From contig NW_014012457.1 of NCBI RefSeq assembly GCF_000611645.1, forward strand, positions 1 to 16,152: DNA of 16,152 nt, read 5' to 3'. Position 1 is the first letter of the stretch, and each line of letters opens with the position of its first letter. This stretch comes from Monoraphidium neglectum. Lineage: Eukaryota > Chlorophyta > Chlorophyceae > Sphaeropleales > Selenastraceae. The notes below the pieces were generated by a model. The model saw only the letters and a list, made by a program, of their open reading frames with translations, was not told where the DNA came from and did no database searches. This document shows positions 1-10,705 of the stretch, piece after piece. A program made the translations under genes and the position numbers.

Positions 1-202
1 GCGTTGGAAGGTACAGGGTCTGGCGCTGGCTTGCGTAGCACGTCTGCCAGGACGCTGGGCCGGGGCAGGGCTGCGCAGCCGTTGCAAAGACGCCTCAAGA
101 CACCAATTTTTCCAAGTGCTTCGGGCGAATGGAGTACGCGCAGCACAGGTGGCAATGAGGTCAAAACATTAGACCGCAAACCCTCAACCCTGGCCGCCTC
201 AC

Positions 203-2240
203 GTTGTCGATCATTAGACGCATGTGGCCGCAGCCTAAGAGGGGGCAGAGGGATGGATAGTGGTGGGAGCAAGGTTGCAGGGTCATTGCAGATTGTCAGG
301 CGTGGGTGAGCAGCCCAAAGCACTTTTAACACTTTGGGGCGCAACACTAAGGCGCTTCTGCAGCGCTGCAGGCCCCAGGTGGTGATCACCCACGCCATGG
401 ACGAGCGCCGCCGCGCTCGTGCAGCCCAGCCCAAGTCAAAAGTGACCAAACGGATAAATCGGTGGTCACAGTCACCGCTCACCCTGGTGGTCGCCCCTCG
501 TCAACTCCTCATACCACGCATCTTTTTCGGCCGCGTTGGTGGGCTCCCTGATAATCGGACGAGGCGGCGGCGGGCAGCGGCGGTCGCGTGTGTGAATTTG
601 GGGTGGGCCGCGTGCCGCAAGCACAGCGGCGCGCAAGGAACGACAACGAAGAAGGCCTTCTTGTCTTGCCCCTAGGGGCATCACTGCCTGGTGCGGGCTT
701 CCGCAGGTCTGGCCGCGCCGTTATCCAGTGCAGCAGGCGCGACACAACGCAGGCGTGGCCTCACAATCACGGCTGCCTGCTGCGCGCCTCCTGTGGCCAT
801 GGTGTTTGGGGCCGCGTGTCCCCCCCGACAGCCAGCTGGGCAGGGCATGCCCTGCGGAAGCCACATCCGCTACTGTCACCCCCGTCCATGTTCCGCGCCG
901 CAGCCTGGGCAATCTCACATGAAACCATGCATGCGCCGCCACGTGCCTGACTCACGCGCGCGTGCGTGGGCCCTGTCTGGTTCACTCACACGTCTGGGAA
1001 CGCGACAGGTGATCCAAAGCCGGCTGCCTTGACACCAGTGAACACCTTGAGCAGCTTTTCGTCGCTGGTGTGGTAATAGAACCGCTTCCTGGCGCTGAAC
1101 TGACCCTTTATGTAGTCAGACAGCACCTTGTCAGCCAGATCCTGAAGCAGCAAGATTGCAAGGGAGGCAAGGAGCAAAGAGAAGAGGGCGCTTGAGGAGT
1201 GGACAGGGTTGTCGTGAAGACCCGATGGAGGGAGAGGAGGGTTGAGCAGAAGGCTAGGTTAAAGGGGCTATGGGGCCAAACGTTAACGTTGGCCGTGGGG
1301 GAGAGTGCTGGGTGGCGCTCGCGACCATCTTGTGTAGCAGGCGGGTACAGAGGGCGGTCGGCTGATTCCCTGGGCCATGCTGGCGCCCTCAGTTCCGCCT
1401 TGAGCGCCGGCGCGCTGGCGCCGCGCGCACAGAGTCCTCAATGGTGGCGCGCAGGGGATGCGTCATCCCGCCAACGGACGCCTCCGGGCAGCCTCCCCTG
1501 CCTCCCACCGTGCATGGTGCGGCCCACGCGCCCAGTGGCGCGGCAGCAATCCCTCAAGCCGTCGTGCCTCGACTCAACCATGGGGGAGCCAGGCCTAGAA
1601 TCCATTTCAAGGAGGCAGCCAACATGCGCACCTGGGTGAGGGTCTGGGCTGTGAGATTGAGGTAGACAGCAAAGCCACCAATGAACTCGGCAATGTCGCC
1701 GCCGGGGGTGCCGATGACGGGGTACTCGTGGCGCGAGTCGACGCAGGCGGTGGTGGCGGCGCGGGTGGGGACGTAGGTGACACGGTTGACGTCCAGGCTG
1801 AAGTGCTGCCTCACGCCGTCCTGCGGTGAGCAGGGGTGTGCGGTTTGTGGCTGTGGAATTCAAGTTGGGGGGTCTGCGTTTTGTTTGCTTCATCAGACTC
1901 TTTGAGAAGGGGCTTGGAAGGCCAGAAAAAACAGTTTGAGGGCAGCCGCAGCGGCGCCGGAGGGCTGGGCAGGCGCACGGCTGGGGTGGGGCGCCTCAGC
2001 GCTTGGGGCCGCTCGATGAAGGCGGAGGGATGAGCAGGCAAGGCGGGCCGCGTCAGTACGGGCGAGCCTCACCGCGGTGTAGGCGGTGCTCGATAGTTCG
2101 GCGGGACTGGAAGAGAGGGAGACGTCGGCGTTCGTGACGCGGCACGCGGCGGCCGGGCGCGCCACCGCGACGAGCGCAGCGAGGAGGAGCGCGGCGGCGG
2201 CGGCCGCGGGCAGGCGAGTGGGGCGCGTTGCGGGGGCCAT
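203..2240 (-). CDS. Secreted conserved protein, paralogue A (five exons, 3' part outside window)
   Basis: Exons on the minus strand, 5' to 3': 2073-2240, 1632-1820, 1141-990, 547-483, 234-203. All four introns within the window are GT-AG. Phases join cleanly (0, 0, 2, 1) and give 202 residues; the last visible donor follows LMIDN at 203 and the next exon lies beyond base 1. The start ATGGCC at 2240 is followed by an ER-type signal peptide: a basic, proline-containing start, then an Ala/Leu core to about residue 30, with likely cleavage in the AAA-C stretch near residue 33. Conserved points are CVDSR (C82), GTPGGD (about 93-98), FYYHTSDE (H143) and GCGHMRL (C193, H195). An N-L-T sequon is present. 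It is closely similar to the complete gene at 5187-9160: 53 of 63 residues match in exon 2 and 40 of 50 in exon 3. I do not recognise the family. A metal-binding, carbonic-anhydrase-like role is only a hypothesis from the Cys/His pattern. Splice calls are strong because the paralogue shares them. Confidence 0.85.
548..989 (-). other. Intron 3 of paralogue A
   Basis: This 442-nt GT-AG intron has its donor at 989 (GT|GTGAGT) and acceptor ATCAG at 548-552. I see no gene in it on either strand; open frames across it are short and have no recognisable motif. Intron 2 of the same gene (1142-1631, 490 nt) is likewise empty. The corresponding introns of paralogue B differ in length (165 and 751 nt) and show no obvious similarity. 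Confidence 0.75.
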
Positions 2241-2638
2241 TGGAGGTGATGTAGCGGTGTCTGGTGTGTGCTTCTGAGGTGGGTGCAGGGGGAGGAGCGC
2301 AGGGGAGGGTGCAGGCAACTCAGCTTGCGGGGCTGTTCAAATGCGAATCACGCCGCGCGGCAAAGCGGGGGTCGCTCATGCAGCTGGTTTGCAGGTGCCA
2401 ACCAAGTCCGCTGGTAGATGTATAGCGACACAAAATGGACACGCATGTGTGCCTTCAGCTGCTTGTGCAGCTGCATGTGCACAGGGGTCACTTGGGGCCA
2501 TGTGCGTTGCTGCTGCTGACGGTGGTCACTGAGCAGAGTTACCATGCAACACACCCCTGTCGATCGTAAACATCTACAAGCCCTTGCTTTGAAGCACAGC
2601 TTCACCGCATCCACGCCCTAGACAGGGCGATACGGGCG

Positions 2639-2681
2639 CGCGCCCAGGCGGGCCAACTTTCGCGCCCAGGCGGGCCAACTT
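2639..2681. repeat. Tandem direct repeat, 21 bp x 2
   Basis: The 21-base unit CGCGCCCAGGCGGGCCAACTT occurs at 2639-2659 and again at 2661-2681, separated by one T (period 22). It lies about 400 bp upstream of the start of paralogue A and could be a local slippage duplication or a duplicated promoter element. No function is shown. Confidence 0.8.
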
Positions 2682-3842
2682 GCGCGGACACGCACCTTTG
2701 ACGAGTGGTTCAAAGCGGACACTTATCGCGGCGCCTACGTGGTTACTATTTTTGCGCAAAATGACTTACGCCGGCTGTCCAACAGTAGCAGGCTGTGACT
2801 GTTGAAGGACGGCGCAACACAGCTGGGCAGCTAGCGATCGGTTCATCAATGGGAAAATGCTTAAATATAAGTATTCCGTATCAAGACCCACCGCCAAAGC
2901 TGTTCGGCAGGGGAGCACTCACAGTGACTGGAGAAATAAGGGTGACCCGGCCAGGTGGTCACCTAGCCACGAAATCACACCCGACGGATCGGAAGCCGTG
3001 GGCCCTGATATTGACGGTGCCGAGCGCACAGAGGCCGAAAACACTCCTAGTGTTCCTAGTGGTCACGCGCCATGGGCGGCCCTGTCCTAGCTGGAAGGAT
3101 ATTGCTGCTGCCGCCGGGGCCCTTGGACACATGCATGCCCCCTTTGCCGCAGCTGTCACTTGCCCGCCACCTAGTCACCTGGGGCCGGACCGCACTGGAT
3201 GCTGGGCAGGCGCTACAAGCACAGAGCCTAGGGTCAAAAAAACCGAGGCCCGCGGCTGCTTTGAGCCCATCAGCCTGTTGCAGTGGGCGCCCTGCCGCTG
3301 CTCGCACCGAGCGACGCCATACAGCCAGGCCACCGCTCGCAGGCACAGCTGGTCGTGCGAACCTGCGCTTGCTGCGCCGCTCAACGTGCAGAAGGTGTGT
3401 CGCAGCACAGACAAGGCTCTTGGAGTCCGCCACTGCGCAGCCTCGGGGGGACTGCAAAAGCAGTGGTCCGGTACGCGCGTGCACTGCAACGCGCAGCGCC
3501 ACGCTCTCGAACTGGTTGCCCTCGTGCAGCAGGGCTGCTTCGTGCGGCTGAGTGTTGCGCAGGCTGGCACCACACCTGGCACGCGGCCCGTTGCCACACG
3601 TTTGCACACCTGCTCCTTGCAGCAGCGCCGCACCTGATACTTATAAATGGATTCCCGAATACATCCAGGAACTGATGAGTGGGCAGTTGGTGCTTACTGC
3701 GAAGCAGCGGCGGCAGAAACGCAGATGGAGCAGCGCAGCATTTGAGGGTGTTTTGAAGGGCACCTGCTGCCACGCTACACCAAGGGTGCGAGCACCCTTC
3801 CTCTGCTCCCCGGTGAGTCCGGCACAAACATATGCCTGATGT

Positions 3843-3847
3843 TTACA
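3843..3847 (-). terminator. Candidate TGTAA poly(A) signal for paralogue B
   Basis: TTACA on the plus strand reads TGTAA on the minus strand, the common poly(A) signal of chlorophyte nuclear genes. It is the first one I found downstream of the stop of paralogue B, but it lies about 1.3 kb away, so the 3' UTR would be long. A degenerate signal nearer the stop is equally possible. Confidence 0.2.
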
Positions 3848-5186
3848 GATTGACAGATAGGTCTGGTCAAGTGCGTTCACGGCGCAGCAAACAACGTAGC
3901 AAACAATGTAGACCGCCTGCACGCTCGTGTTGGGCAGGTCGTAGGGTGGCTGGATGCGGCGGCTCTCTGCATGGGAAGCATACATGCGCGCGCCTGACCA
4001 ACCCTCATGCAGACGCCCGCACCCAAACCAAGGTCACTCAAGTCACAGTGCTGTTCGGCAAACCCTCAGGGCAGCGCGTAGCGGCAAGGCAAGCATTGGC
4101 ACAAGAAGCGTAGCAGAGCAGGCCAGGCACATAAAGCGCGGCGAAGAAAGGTCGACAGAACGACCAACCCCTCACTCTCAAGAGCAAAGGAAGGAATACA
4201 TGGGCTGATGAATGCCATCCAACCCGTGGGGGCACATGCAGGCAAGAACAGATAAACAGATTGTCAGGTATCACCCAGTTCGCAGTCGCGGTTGCGAGCA
4301 AGACAGCCGCATTGCACTCTCCTCGTACGCAGCAATACAGCAAACCCCAGAGAGAAGCCCCCGCAGCAAACAGATTGGGGAGAGATGCGCATGCAGCGGT
4401 CGCCGCGGCAGGTAATGCGCGGGTACAGCCACCAAACAGACATGTGCGCGGGTGTGCGTTGAAGCGCATTGGGGTGCTGGCGCATGATTGCCATGCTGAC
4501 AGTGCTCTGTCATACCTCTCACATTTTCAGAAACATGCGCTCGGGTGCAGTGGGCAATGGGTCGCAGAGGCACACGCAATCAATAACTAGGGGCAACAGC
4601 CGGATGCGTGCATGCGTCCGGCCTGATGCTTGACCCTGCCCAAGCCCACTCGTGCGGCTTAGCGTGAGATGCTGGGCAGCTGTAAAGGACAACGCAGCAA
4701 GACTGTGTGGCGACAGTGGTCGCGTCGGGCTGGTCACCCTCCGCGAAAGAATCAAACAGTTCAAGTGGGCAAATGAAGTCGGGCTCGGCGGGCACCGAAG
4801 GGCGCCGCGCCGGTAAGCGGGGAAGACGGGCTGAGCTGCAGTGCGCGAGCAGTCGGAGAGGGAGCGGCTGTTGGTTGTGCAGCTTCCCCCGCAATGTGGG
4901 TGGAAGGTACACGCCTTGCAAAAACGGCATCTTCGCCTCGGATCAATTGGGGCCGCAATCCCTCGCCCGAAAGGTGACAGTGCCACCCAGCGGATGGCTG
5001 CAGTATTGTGGGCGCAGCTACAGGGGCCAGGGTAGCACAAGACGTGCAAGACAGCCGTGCCTGCAGGCAGAGCGCTTGCTCGCGCAGGAACTCATGAGCC
5101 GTTGCCGCCGCGGTGCAGTCTGGTACAACGTCGGCAGACGGGTACCGAGAGGAGGAGGGGTGCAGTTGGCTCATGTCGCCAGCTGA

Positions 5187-8100
5187 TTAGCTGGCAGTGG
5201 TGAGGGCCACGTTGAAGACGTTGAGTTGGTTGACGGGCGACAGCAGCCGCAGCGTGGCGCCCAGGTGCCGCCCCTGCAGCGCCTTGACCCCCTCGTAGAA
5301 GGCGGTCGGGTCCAGCGGCGTGGGCGCGTTGCGGCGGGCATAGTTGACAAACCTGGGTTGTTTGCGGGGCGGGGCAGGGCAGCCAGAGCAGGACCCATCC
5401 ATGAGTGGAGAGATGGACGGGCCAACAGAGTCGGCGCTTGCAAGGGGTGCATGTGCAGAGCGCCCGTGCGCATGCGTTTGCGGCACAGCCGTGTGCCCTG
5501 TTGCTGGCCAGTATGCTGCTTGGCTGGGTTCATGAGACCTCGCACCCCAGGATCCCTCTGCCCCTCTGCCACTCTGCCGACCTTCGACCGTAGCACACAC
5601 ACCTGTTGGTACTACGTACAGTCTACACACGGGAACGCACGCTTCCGCATGCACGTGTTTTGCCACCCGCCAAAACCACACAGCAGCTGAGAAATCAGTT
5701 TGAGACAGCATCTGCGCACCAGTTAGTCATGGTGGTCTTGCGGATAGTGTCAATCGCGTTTGCGTGGAACACAAACAGCTGGGAGGCGGCAGCGCTGCTG
5801 GTGATGGCAGGGGAGCGCGTGGGACAGGCACCTGCGAGAGGGGCGAGGCGAGGCGGCAGGGGGGCAGGGGGCATATGTAGTGGGAGTGTGTGGTGTGGGC
5901 GCCAGACAGCAGCTTGGTGGGCAGCTGTGCTTTGTGTTCGTCCGTTGGGGCCGGACCTAGGCATGTGGCTGTACAGCCGCACCCCAGCAGCCTGGGCACG
6001 ACTCGTCCTGCCTTTTGCAAACCACTGGGGCCGGCAAAGGCGTAGTGTCAAGTAATAAATGGGGGGATCAAGGTTCAGACGGGTTTCGCGACACTGCAGC
6101 CGTTGCGGCACCGGGATCAGCCGGAGGGCGTACGCATCCTCCAAGTGCTGCTGCGTGTCGCGCTCACCCTGCGAGTCGACGATGGCCACAGCCTTGCCAA
6201 CAAGGGGCCCCTGCAGGATGGCATAGTTGATGTTCCTTCGCTCGCGAGAGTTCAGGGCAGTGCCCCACCTGCACGCAAGCAAGGAAGGGTGTGTTCAATT
6301 GTGGGATCGGCACGCACGCTCCCGCAACGCCGTCAGCGGGCAGCGATGTGCGCTGAGTATGGTGGTTAGGGGCACGTGCCGGCGCGCGGCATGCGAGGTG
6401 ACGCCGTCTTGGCAGCACGCACGTGTGACTGCCTCTGCCCCTGCCCATCACGCAGGGGGGAGGGGTTGAAGCTAGCTAGGGGTGCAAGCCACTGCCACGC
6501 GCCCCACCAGTAGCGGAAAAACGCCCTAACGACAGCCCTGGGCAGTTCCGAGGAGGTGAAGCCGTAATCGGCAAACTGCGTAGCGTGAAGGGGGCGAGCG
6601 TGGCAGCGATCAGGACTTGGTCAGGCTGTGGGCGGCATGGTCCCCATGCAAGGGATCCAGTTGAGCGGCGCCCCAGGGGGGGGGGGGGAGGGCAGTAGGC
6701 TTGCGAAGCCTGGCTGGCCGCGCTCGAGTGCATTAGCATGTGAGCTCCCAGGCATGGCTTTCCGCGGCGACGGGGCCACACTCCGCGCCCGTATGCCCGG
6801 CAGACGCTTGTCCGTGGACCTGGTCCCGTTCGCACGCTCCCGGCGTGCGACGAGGTCGGGGTTGACCCGGCCAGTCGAAATGATGCGGCAGAGTGCTGAT
6901 GACTGGGTGCATGTAGCACACACATGTTAACTAGCCCTGCTCGCCCGGGAAGCCTACAGCCGCAAGCCCCAGACCCTGATCTTCTCACGTTGTCAATCAT
7001 GAGACGCAGGTGGCCACAGCCTGGGGTTGCAAGTTGCAGATTTGAAGATACCGAGGTTCAGGCGGCGCGGACGGCATGGCTGCCTGCTGCTGCTAGTTAG
7101 CCGTGTGTTGACACTCATGCAAGCAGTGTCTTGACTCACATGCAAGCAGGCACAATGAATCGGATCAGGCATCGTTGGCCCCCTGCCACACAAGAGTCGC
7201 AGCGGCAGCCCTGCCGGTCCAGGGGAAAGCGGCCGCGGCGGTGAGCTCGACGCCCAGCAGGGCTGCGATATTCGTTCATGGTGTCAGTCAAGATGGGGGG
7301 TTGCACTCACCCTGGTTGAAGCCCTTGGACAGGCTGGTGTACCACACATCCCTCTCTGCCGGGTTGATGGGCTCCCTGACATTCGGATGCAGTGTGGGCA
7401 GAGATGGTGGGCGAGGATAACTTTGGTGTGTGAACACCAAGCAGTGGGCCAGGCAGCCGCGAGATGCGGGCCGCCAGCACCAGGACATGCCTCCTCAAAG
7501 CTTGACACACACGCACACACATCCACACACACAAACTTACTGGTCAGGGAATGCAACGGGTGACCCAAAGGCGGCTGCCTTGATCTCTGAGAAGACCTTG
7601 AGCAGCTTCTCATCACTGGTGTGGTAGTAAAACTTCTTCCTGGCACTGAACAGGCCCCTGATGTAGTCAGCAAGCACCTGGTCAGCCAATGCCTGGGGGT
7701 TTTATGGTGGGGGAGAGGCAGGATTCAGGCCAACCGTGACGCTCAAGATGTGGGATGGGAGGGGGGTGAAGTTTGAGTTGTAGTTGCAGGTTGTTGCAGA
7801 CTCTGGAGCCACACACGCCTCTCAGAATGGAGTTGACCCGATCAGCAAAACACTGGATTTGCAGACAAGATGGGGCGGCACCCAACAGGTGGGAGGCTGA
7901 GGGCTGCTGAAGAGCACAGCATATCGCAGGGAGGAGGGAAAGAGCGCACAGCGGCCGCCGCCAGGCAAGGGTGAGCGCAGGCGGCAGTCCATGGGACTGC
8001 GCAGCGGCCGGGTTGGGGGAGAGGGCCCGGGAGGCCGGGACTGTTGGAGACAGGGGGGCAGGGCGGTCCATTCTCTGTCTCCTCCGATCTGCCCGTGCGT

Positions 8101-9160
8101 GCCAGAAAAGGCCCAACACCCCCCCGTCCCCGCTCCTTAATACACATGGAGACTGAAGAGTTGGCCCTGCGTGCGGCCGTGTTGCGCACGGCCCGGATGC
8201 GCCAAGCGGCTGCAGCAGCCCGGGGGTCGGTGGAGCCGTTCATAATCCTGGCCCTTGTCCGCGCGCGGTTCGGCCCAACCCAGGGCGCCCCATACTCCAA
8301 CAAGCATGTGGGAGGCACTGCGGCCGGTCAAGTGAGGCGCCTCCGCGCCTCAATTTTGAAAGGGCGGCAGGCCGCGCATCAGCAGCCTGCGCCGCCCGGT
8401 CCAGCGAGTTGCTGGGACACGCAGTGCACCCAAGGACGCGCACCTGGCTGAGGGTCTGGCCAGTCTGGTTCAGGTACACAGTCAAGCCGACAATGAACTC
8501 GCACATGTCGCCACCGGGGGTGCCGATGACGGGGTACTCGTGGCGCGAGTCAACGCAGGCGGTGGTAGCGGCGCGGGTGTTGACGTAGGTCACGCGGTTG
8601 ACATCCAGGTTGAAGTGCTGCCTCACGCCGTCCTGCAGGTCGGGTTTTCGAGTTTGTTGTGTGGCGGTGGTTCAAGTTTGAAGGATCTCACATAGAGCAT
8701 CTAGAAGGTTGTGGTGGGGGGGCTTCAGCCTAAGGCCACTAACTGTCATTGATGAAGAGGGGGGGGAGAGATTTTCCACGAGAGGGGGGGTGCGGGCCGG
8801 ACGCGGTATGTCCCAGGCGGGCGGTCGTGGTCGTGGGCCCACGCACAGGCCAACAGACGGATGGGTGCCGGGCGGATGGGGGCGGCGTGGTGCGATTGAG
8901 CGCGGCAGTCCGTCCGCTCGCGCGCGGCATGTGGCTTAGAGGCAGCACGTGTCTGCACTGGGCAACCTCATTGCTGAGGAAGCGCTCACAGTGTTGTAGG
9001 CGTCCTTAGTCGCGTTGGAGGCGCTGGCCGCGAGTGAGACATCCACGTTGACAACGCGGCACGCGGCGGCCGGGCGGGCGGCCGCGATGAGCGCCACCAG
9101 GAGCAGTACGGCGGCGGTGGCGGCCGCGGGCAGGCGGGCGGGGCGTGTTGTGGGGGCCAT
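5187..9160 (-). CDS. Secreted conserved protein, paralogue B (complete, 9 exons, 351 aa)
   Basis: Exons on the minus strand: 9160-8990, 8632-8444, 7692-7541, 7375-7311, 7020-6989, 6575-6508, 6268-6168, 5831-5720, 5352-5187. All introns are GT-AG and every junction keeps phase (0, 0, 2, 1, 0, 2, 1, 2). The start ATGGCC is followed by a signal peptide (Ala/Val/Leu core to about residue 28, AAA-C at 31-34), so the product should enter the secretory pathway. Landmarks: CVDSR (C83, D85, R87), GTPGGD (94-99), FYYHTSDEKLL (H144, D147), GCGHLRLMIDN (C194, H196), FADYGF, AFFRYWWG (about 219-228), INYAILQGPLVGKAVAIVDSQ (about 239-259), QLFVFH (H282), and a C-terminus ending TTAS. N-x-T sequons are at N49 and N112. 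The cysteines shared with paralogue A are C34, C83 and C194; C101 is specific to B. I cannot name the family. The C-x-D-x-R ... H ... C order recalls beta/zeta carbonic anhydrase zinc sites (hypothesis). Exons 6-9 have no paralogue support in the window and rest on phase and the conserved look of the joins. Confidence 0.85.
5832..6167 (-). other. Intron 7 of paralogue B, open in frame
   Basis: The donor is G|GTGAGC after VDSQ and the acceptor is CTCGCAG before GACPTRSP. The intron is 336 nt, divisible by three, and has no stop in the frame of the flanking exons, so an unspliced transcript would encode 112 extra residues. I treat it as an intron because both sites are canonical and the inserted residues look like translated non-coding GC-rich DNA. 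Confidence 0.65.
6676..6688. repeat. Poly(G) run of 13
   Basis: Thirteen consecutive G on the plus strand inside intron 5 of paralogue B; the transcript carries poly(C). It is a homopolymer and therefore prone to length errors in assembly. Confidence 0.95.
7505..7533. repeat. Imperfect CA microsatellite (sense-strand TG), intron 3 of paralogue B
   Basis: Imperfect CA repeats on the plus strand read as TG repeats in the transcript and begin within about 10 nt of the strong donor CCA|GTAAGT at 7541/7540. The intron (7376-7540) is only 165 nt. Confidence 0.9.
7693..8443 (-). other. Intron 2 of paralogue B (751 nt)
   Basis: This is the longest intron in the gene, bounded by CAG|GTGCGC at the donor and CCCCCAG at the acceptor. 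A plus-strand frame at 8044-8451 runs into it and into exon 2 but is antisense and has no recognisable motif. I see nothing else in it. Confidence 0.7.
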
Positions 9161-9798
9161 TGGACAGCGCGCAGGCGGCAGCTGCTGTGGCGGCCTGCGG
9201 CGGGGATGGTGATGTCGGATGATGGAGCGCGAGAATTGGGATTGACTGGGCAGGGGTGGGCCTCACGTTGGAGGTGAGCAGCGCGGGGTGTGCTTGCCAA
9301 GAGACGCCTGCGAAGGCGGGGGGGCTAGGTGTCTGTGCCACTGTTTCGCCGCCGGAGGCCAATCCAGTGTTGAGCTGCTGGATCTGCTCATATTCTTACG
9401 ACCAAATGCAAATGAGCGCGCACAAGGAGTCTGGCATTCGGGCGCATCTGTGCTGCTGGCAATGACTTGTACTGTGCTGGGGTGTGCACATGCCGCACCT
9501 GGTGCACTACAACCCTCCCATGTCCGATCAATCCCCTGCACAAAGGATGGCATTACAGCCCCAGCAATCGATCGCGTCTCACTTGTATGTACCGTAGTTG
9601 GCTTCAATGGCGTGCGGCTATTGAGTCAACAGCGACAACGGCCACCACGACGCGCCAAAGGATTGTGGAATGCTAGATACTAGAAAGAACCGCACGAGTC
9701 TTATGTGCAGGCTGGAACCCTCACACTCACCAAACGTGGCAGGCGCACGCACGGGGGCTCGAGGAGTGACGCAGGCGCTGCAGGGGTCATGGAGGGAA

Positions 9799-9841
9799 CC
9801 AATCACCCCCCACCGATCGGGGCCCGCGGGCCCGCGATTGG
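9799..9841. promoter_or_regulatory. 14-bp perfect palindrome flanked by inverted CCAAT boxes
   Basis: CCAAT at 9799-9803 and ATTGG (CCAAT on the minus strand) at 9837-9841 bracket the perfect palindrome GGGCCCGCGGGCCC at 9820-9833. It lies about 640 bp upstream of the start of paralogue B. The symmetry is seen directly; a regulatory role is inferred and weak. Confidence 0.3.
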
Positions 9842-10700
9842 CAAAGATGGACAAGCTCAAGCACCATTAATCAACATTCAACACTTTACGATAGCCCGCA
9901 GGCAGCAGCGCCCTGGCAGCGCGCCGCCGCCGCTGCCGCCACGTATGCAGCCGAGGGCCACCGGCTCGGCCACATGCCACGGCGGCACTGTCCACGCACG
10001 GGGAGTCACCCATGTTGTCGCGTTGGGATGCCCGCAGACAGCCAAGCAGACGGCCCTGCCACTAAATCCAATTTGGAGCTGCCCTTCGTCGCCCTGTTTT
10101 TGCCATAAGACTAAAACAGAGGGCAGTCGCTGCTCGCGCCACGCCCGCCGGCAAGCTGGAGCGCGTGGGTCGGTGGGTGGTCGCCGGGTGGGTTGGCAGG
10201 TGGGTGGGCGGAGCCATGTGATTCGCAGCGCCGGCCGCCAGGCATGAGGGGTGGGCCACAAAAGATCTGGGCGCCTGCTGACTCTCAGCCGGGTAAGGCT
10301 GCCGCGCCTTCCCTCAAAATGCTCTGCTCCAACCGCCTCCGGCTGCATAACTCCACGACCCGCTCCCTCTCCCCAGCCCGCTGCGGCGTCGCCGTCAGCC
10401 GCGGATTCTGCATCGAATCCGTATCGTCACAGCGCCGGCACTGCCGCGACTCTGCGGCTCATGCAGGGGCCCCTCGAGCAGTTCTTTGCTTCGTGTGCGT
10501 GCTGCGGCTCAGCCGCCCCGACGGCGCCGGGCCGCGCCGCCCCGCATAGGCAGCAGCTAGTCCTGGCACAGCCTGTGATGTCCCTATCCCGTAGCTTCCA
10601 GCGTGCCTTCCCTATTTAAGCCCCCCGGTGGCCCCCAGCAGCAGTGCCGTCCCCAGCCTGGCCGCATTTCAGGGTCTAATTTTGACAGGATCGTGTCAAG

Positions 10701-10705
10701 TTACA
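10701..10705 (-). terminator. TGTAA poly(A) signal of PSRP1
   Basis: TTACA on the plus strand is TGTAA in the transcript, the typical chlorophyte nuclear poly(A) signal. It lies about 165 nt downstream of the PSRP1 stop codon (10874-10872), a normal 3' UTR length, and predicts cleavage some 10-20 nt further, near 10685. Confidence 0.65.

Larger units (their letters stand above)
2241..5186. other. Intergenic spacer between tandem paralogues
   Basis: About 2.9 kb lies between the start of paralogue A and the stop of paralogue B. It must contain the promoter of A and the 3' UTR of B. I could not support a gene here. The longest frame (2795-3637, plus) overlaps long frames on both strands, as expected when stop codons are rare by composition, and shows no domain or splice logic. 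I saw no tRNA, rRNA or transposase signature and no convincing TATA box just upstream of A. A short direct duplication at 2639-2681 is listed separately. Confidence 0.6.

Noticed and set aside
2795..3637. 280-residue plus-strand open frame, the longest unspliced frame in the spacer
   Set aside because: Several other long frames on both strands overlap it, pointing to low stop density. It has no domain, no paralogue and an unremarkable composition.
2855..3665. Possible terminal inverted repeats (ATAAGTAT with GGGAA on each side) of a small transposon
   Set aside because: Only an 8-base core and a short flank match; alignment of the two ends needs gaps and no target duplication was found.
7151..7240. 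Alternative fifth exon of paralogue B ending at a stop near 7160 (ALLGVELTAAAAF...)
   Set aside because: The 32-nt exon at 6989-7020 (GCGHLRLMIDN) is conserved in paralogue A with the same borders, and downstream exons continue in phase.
9705..10247. 180-residue plus-strand open frame
   Set aside because: No motif, arginine/glycine/alanine-rich composition typical of translated GC-rich non-coding DNA, and an antisense frame of similar length.
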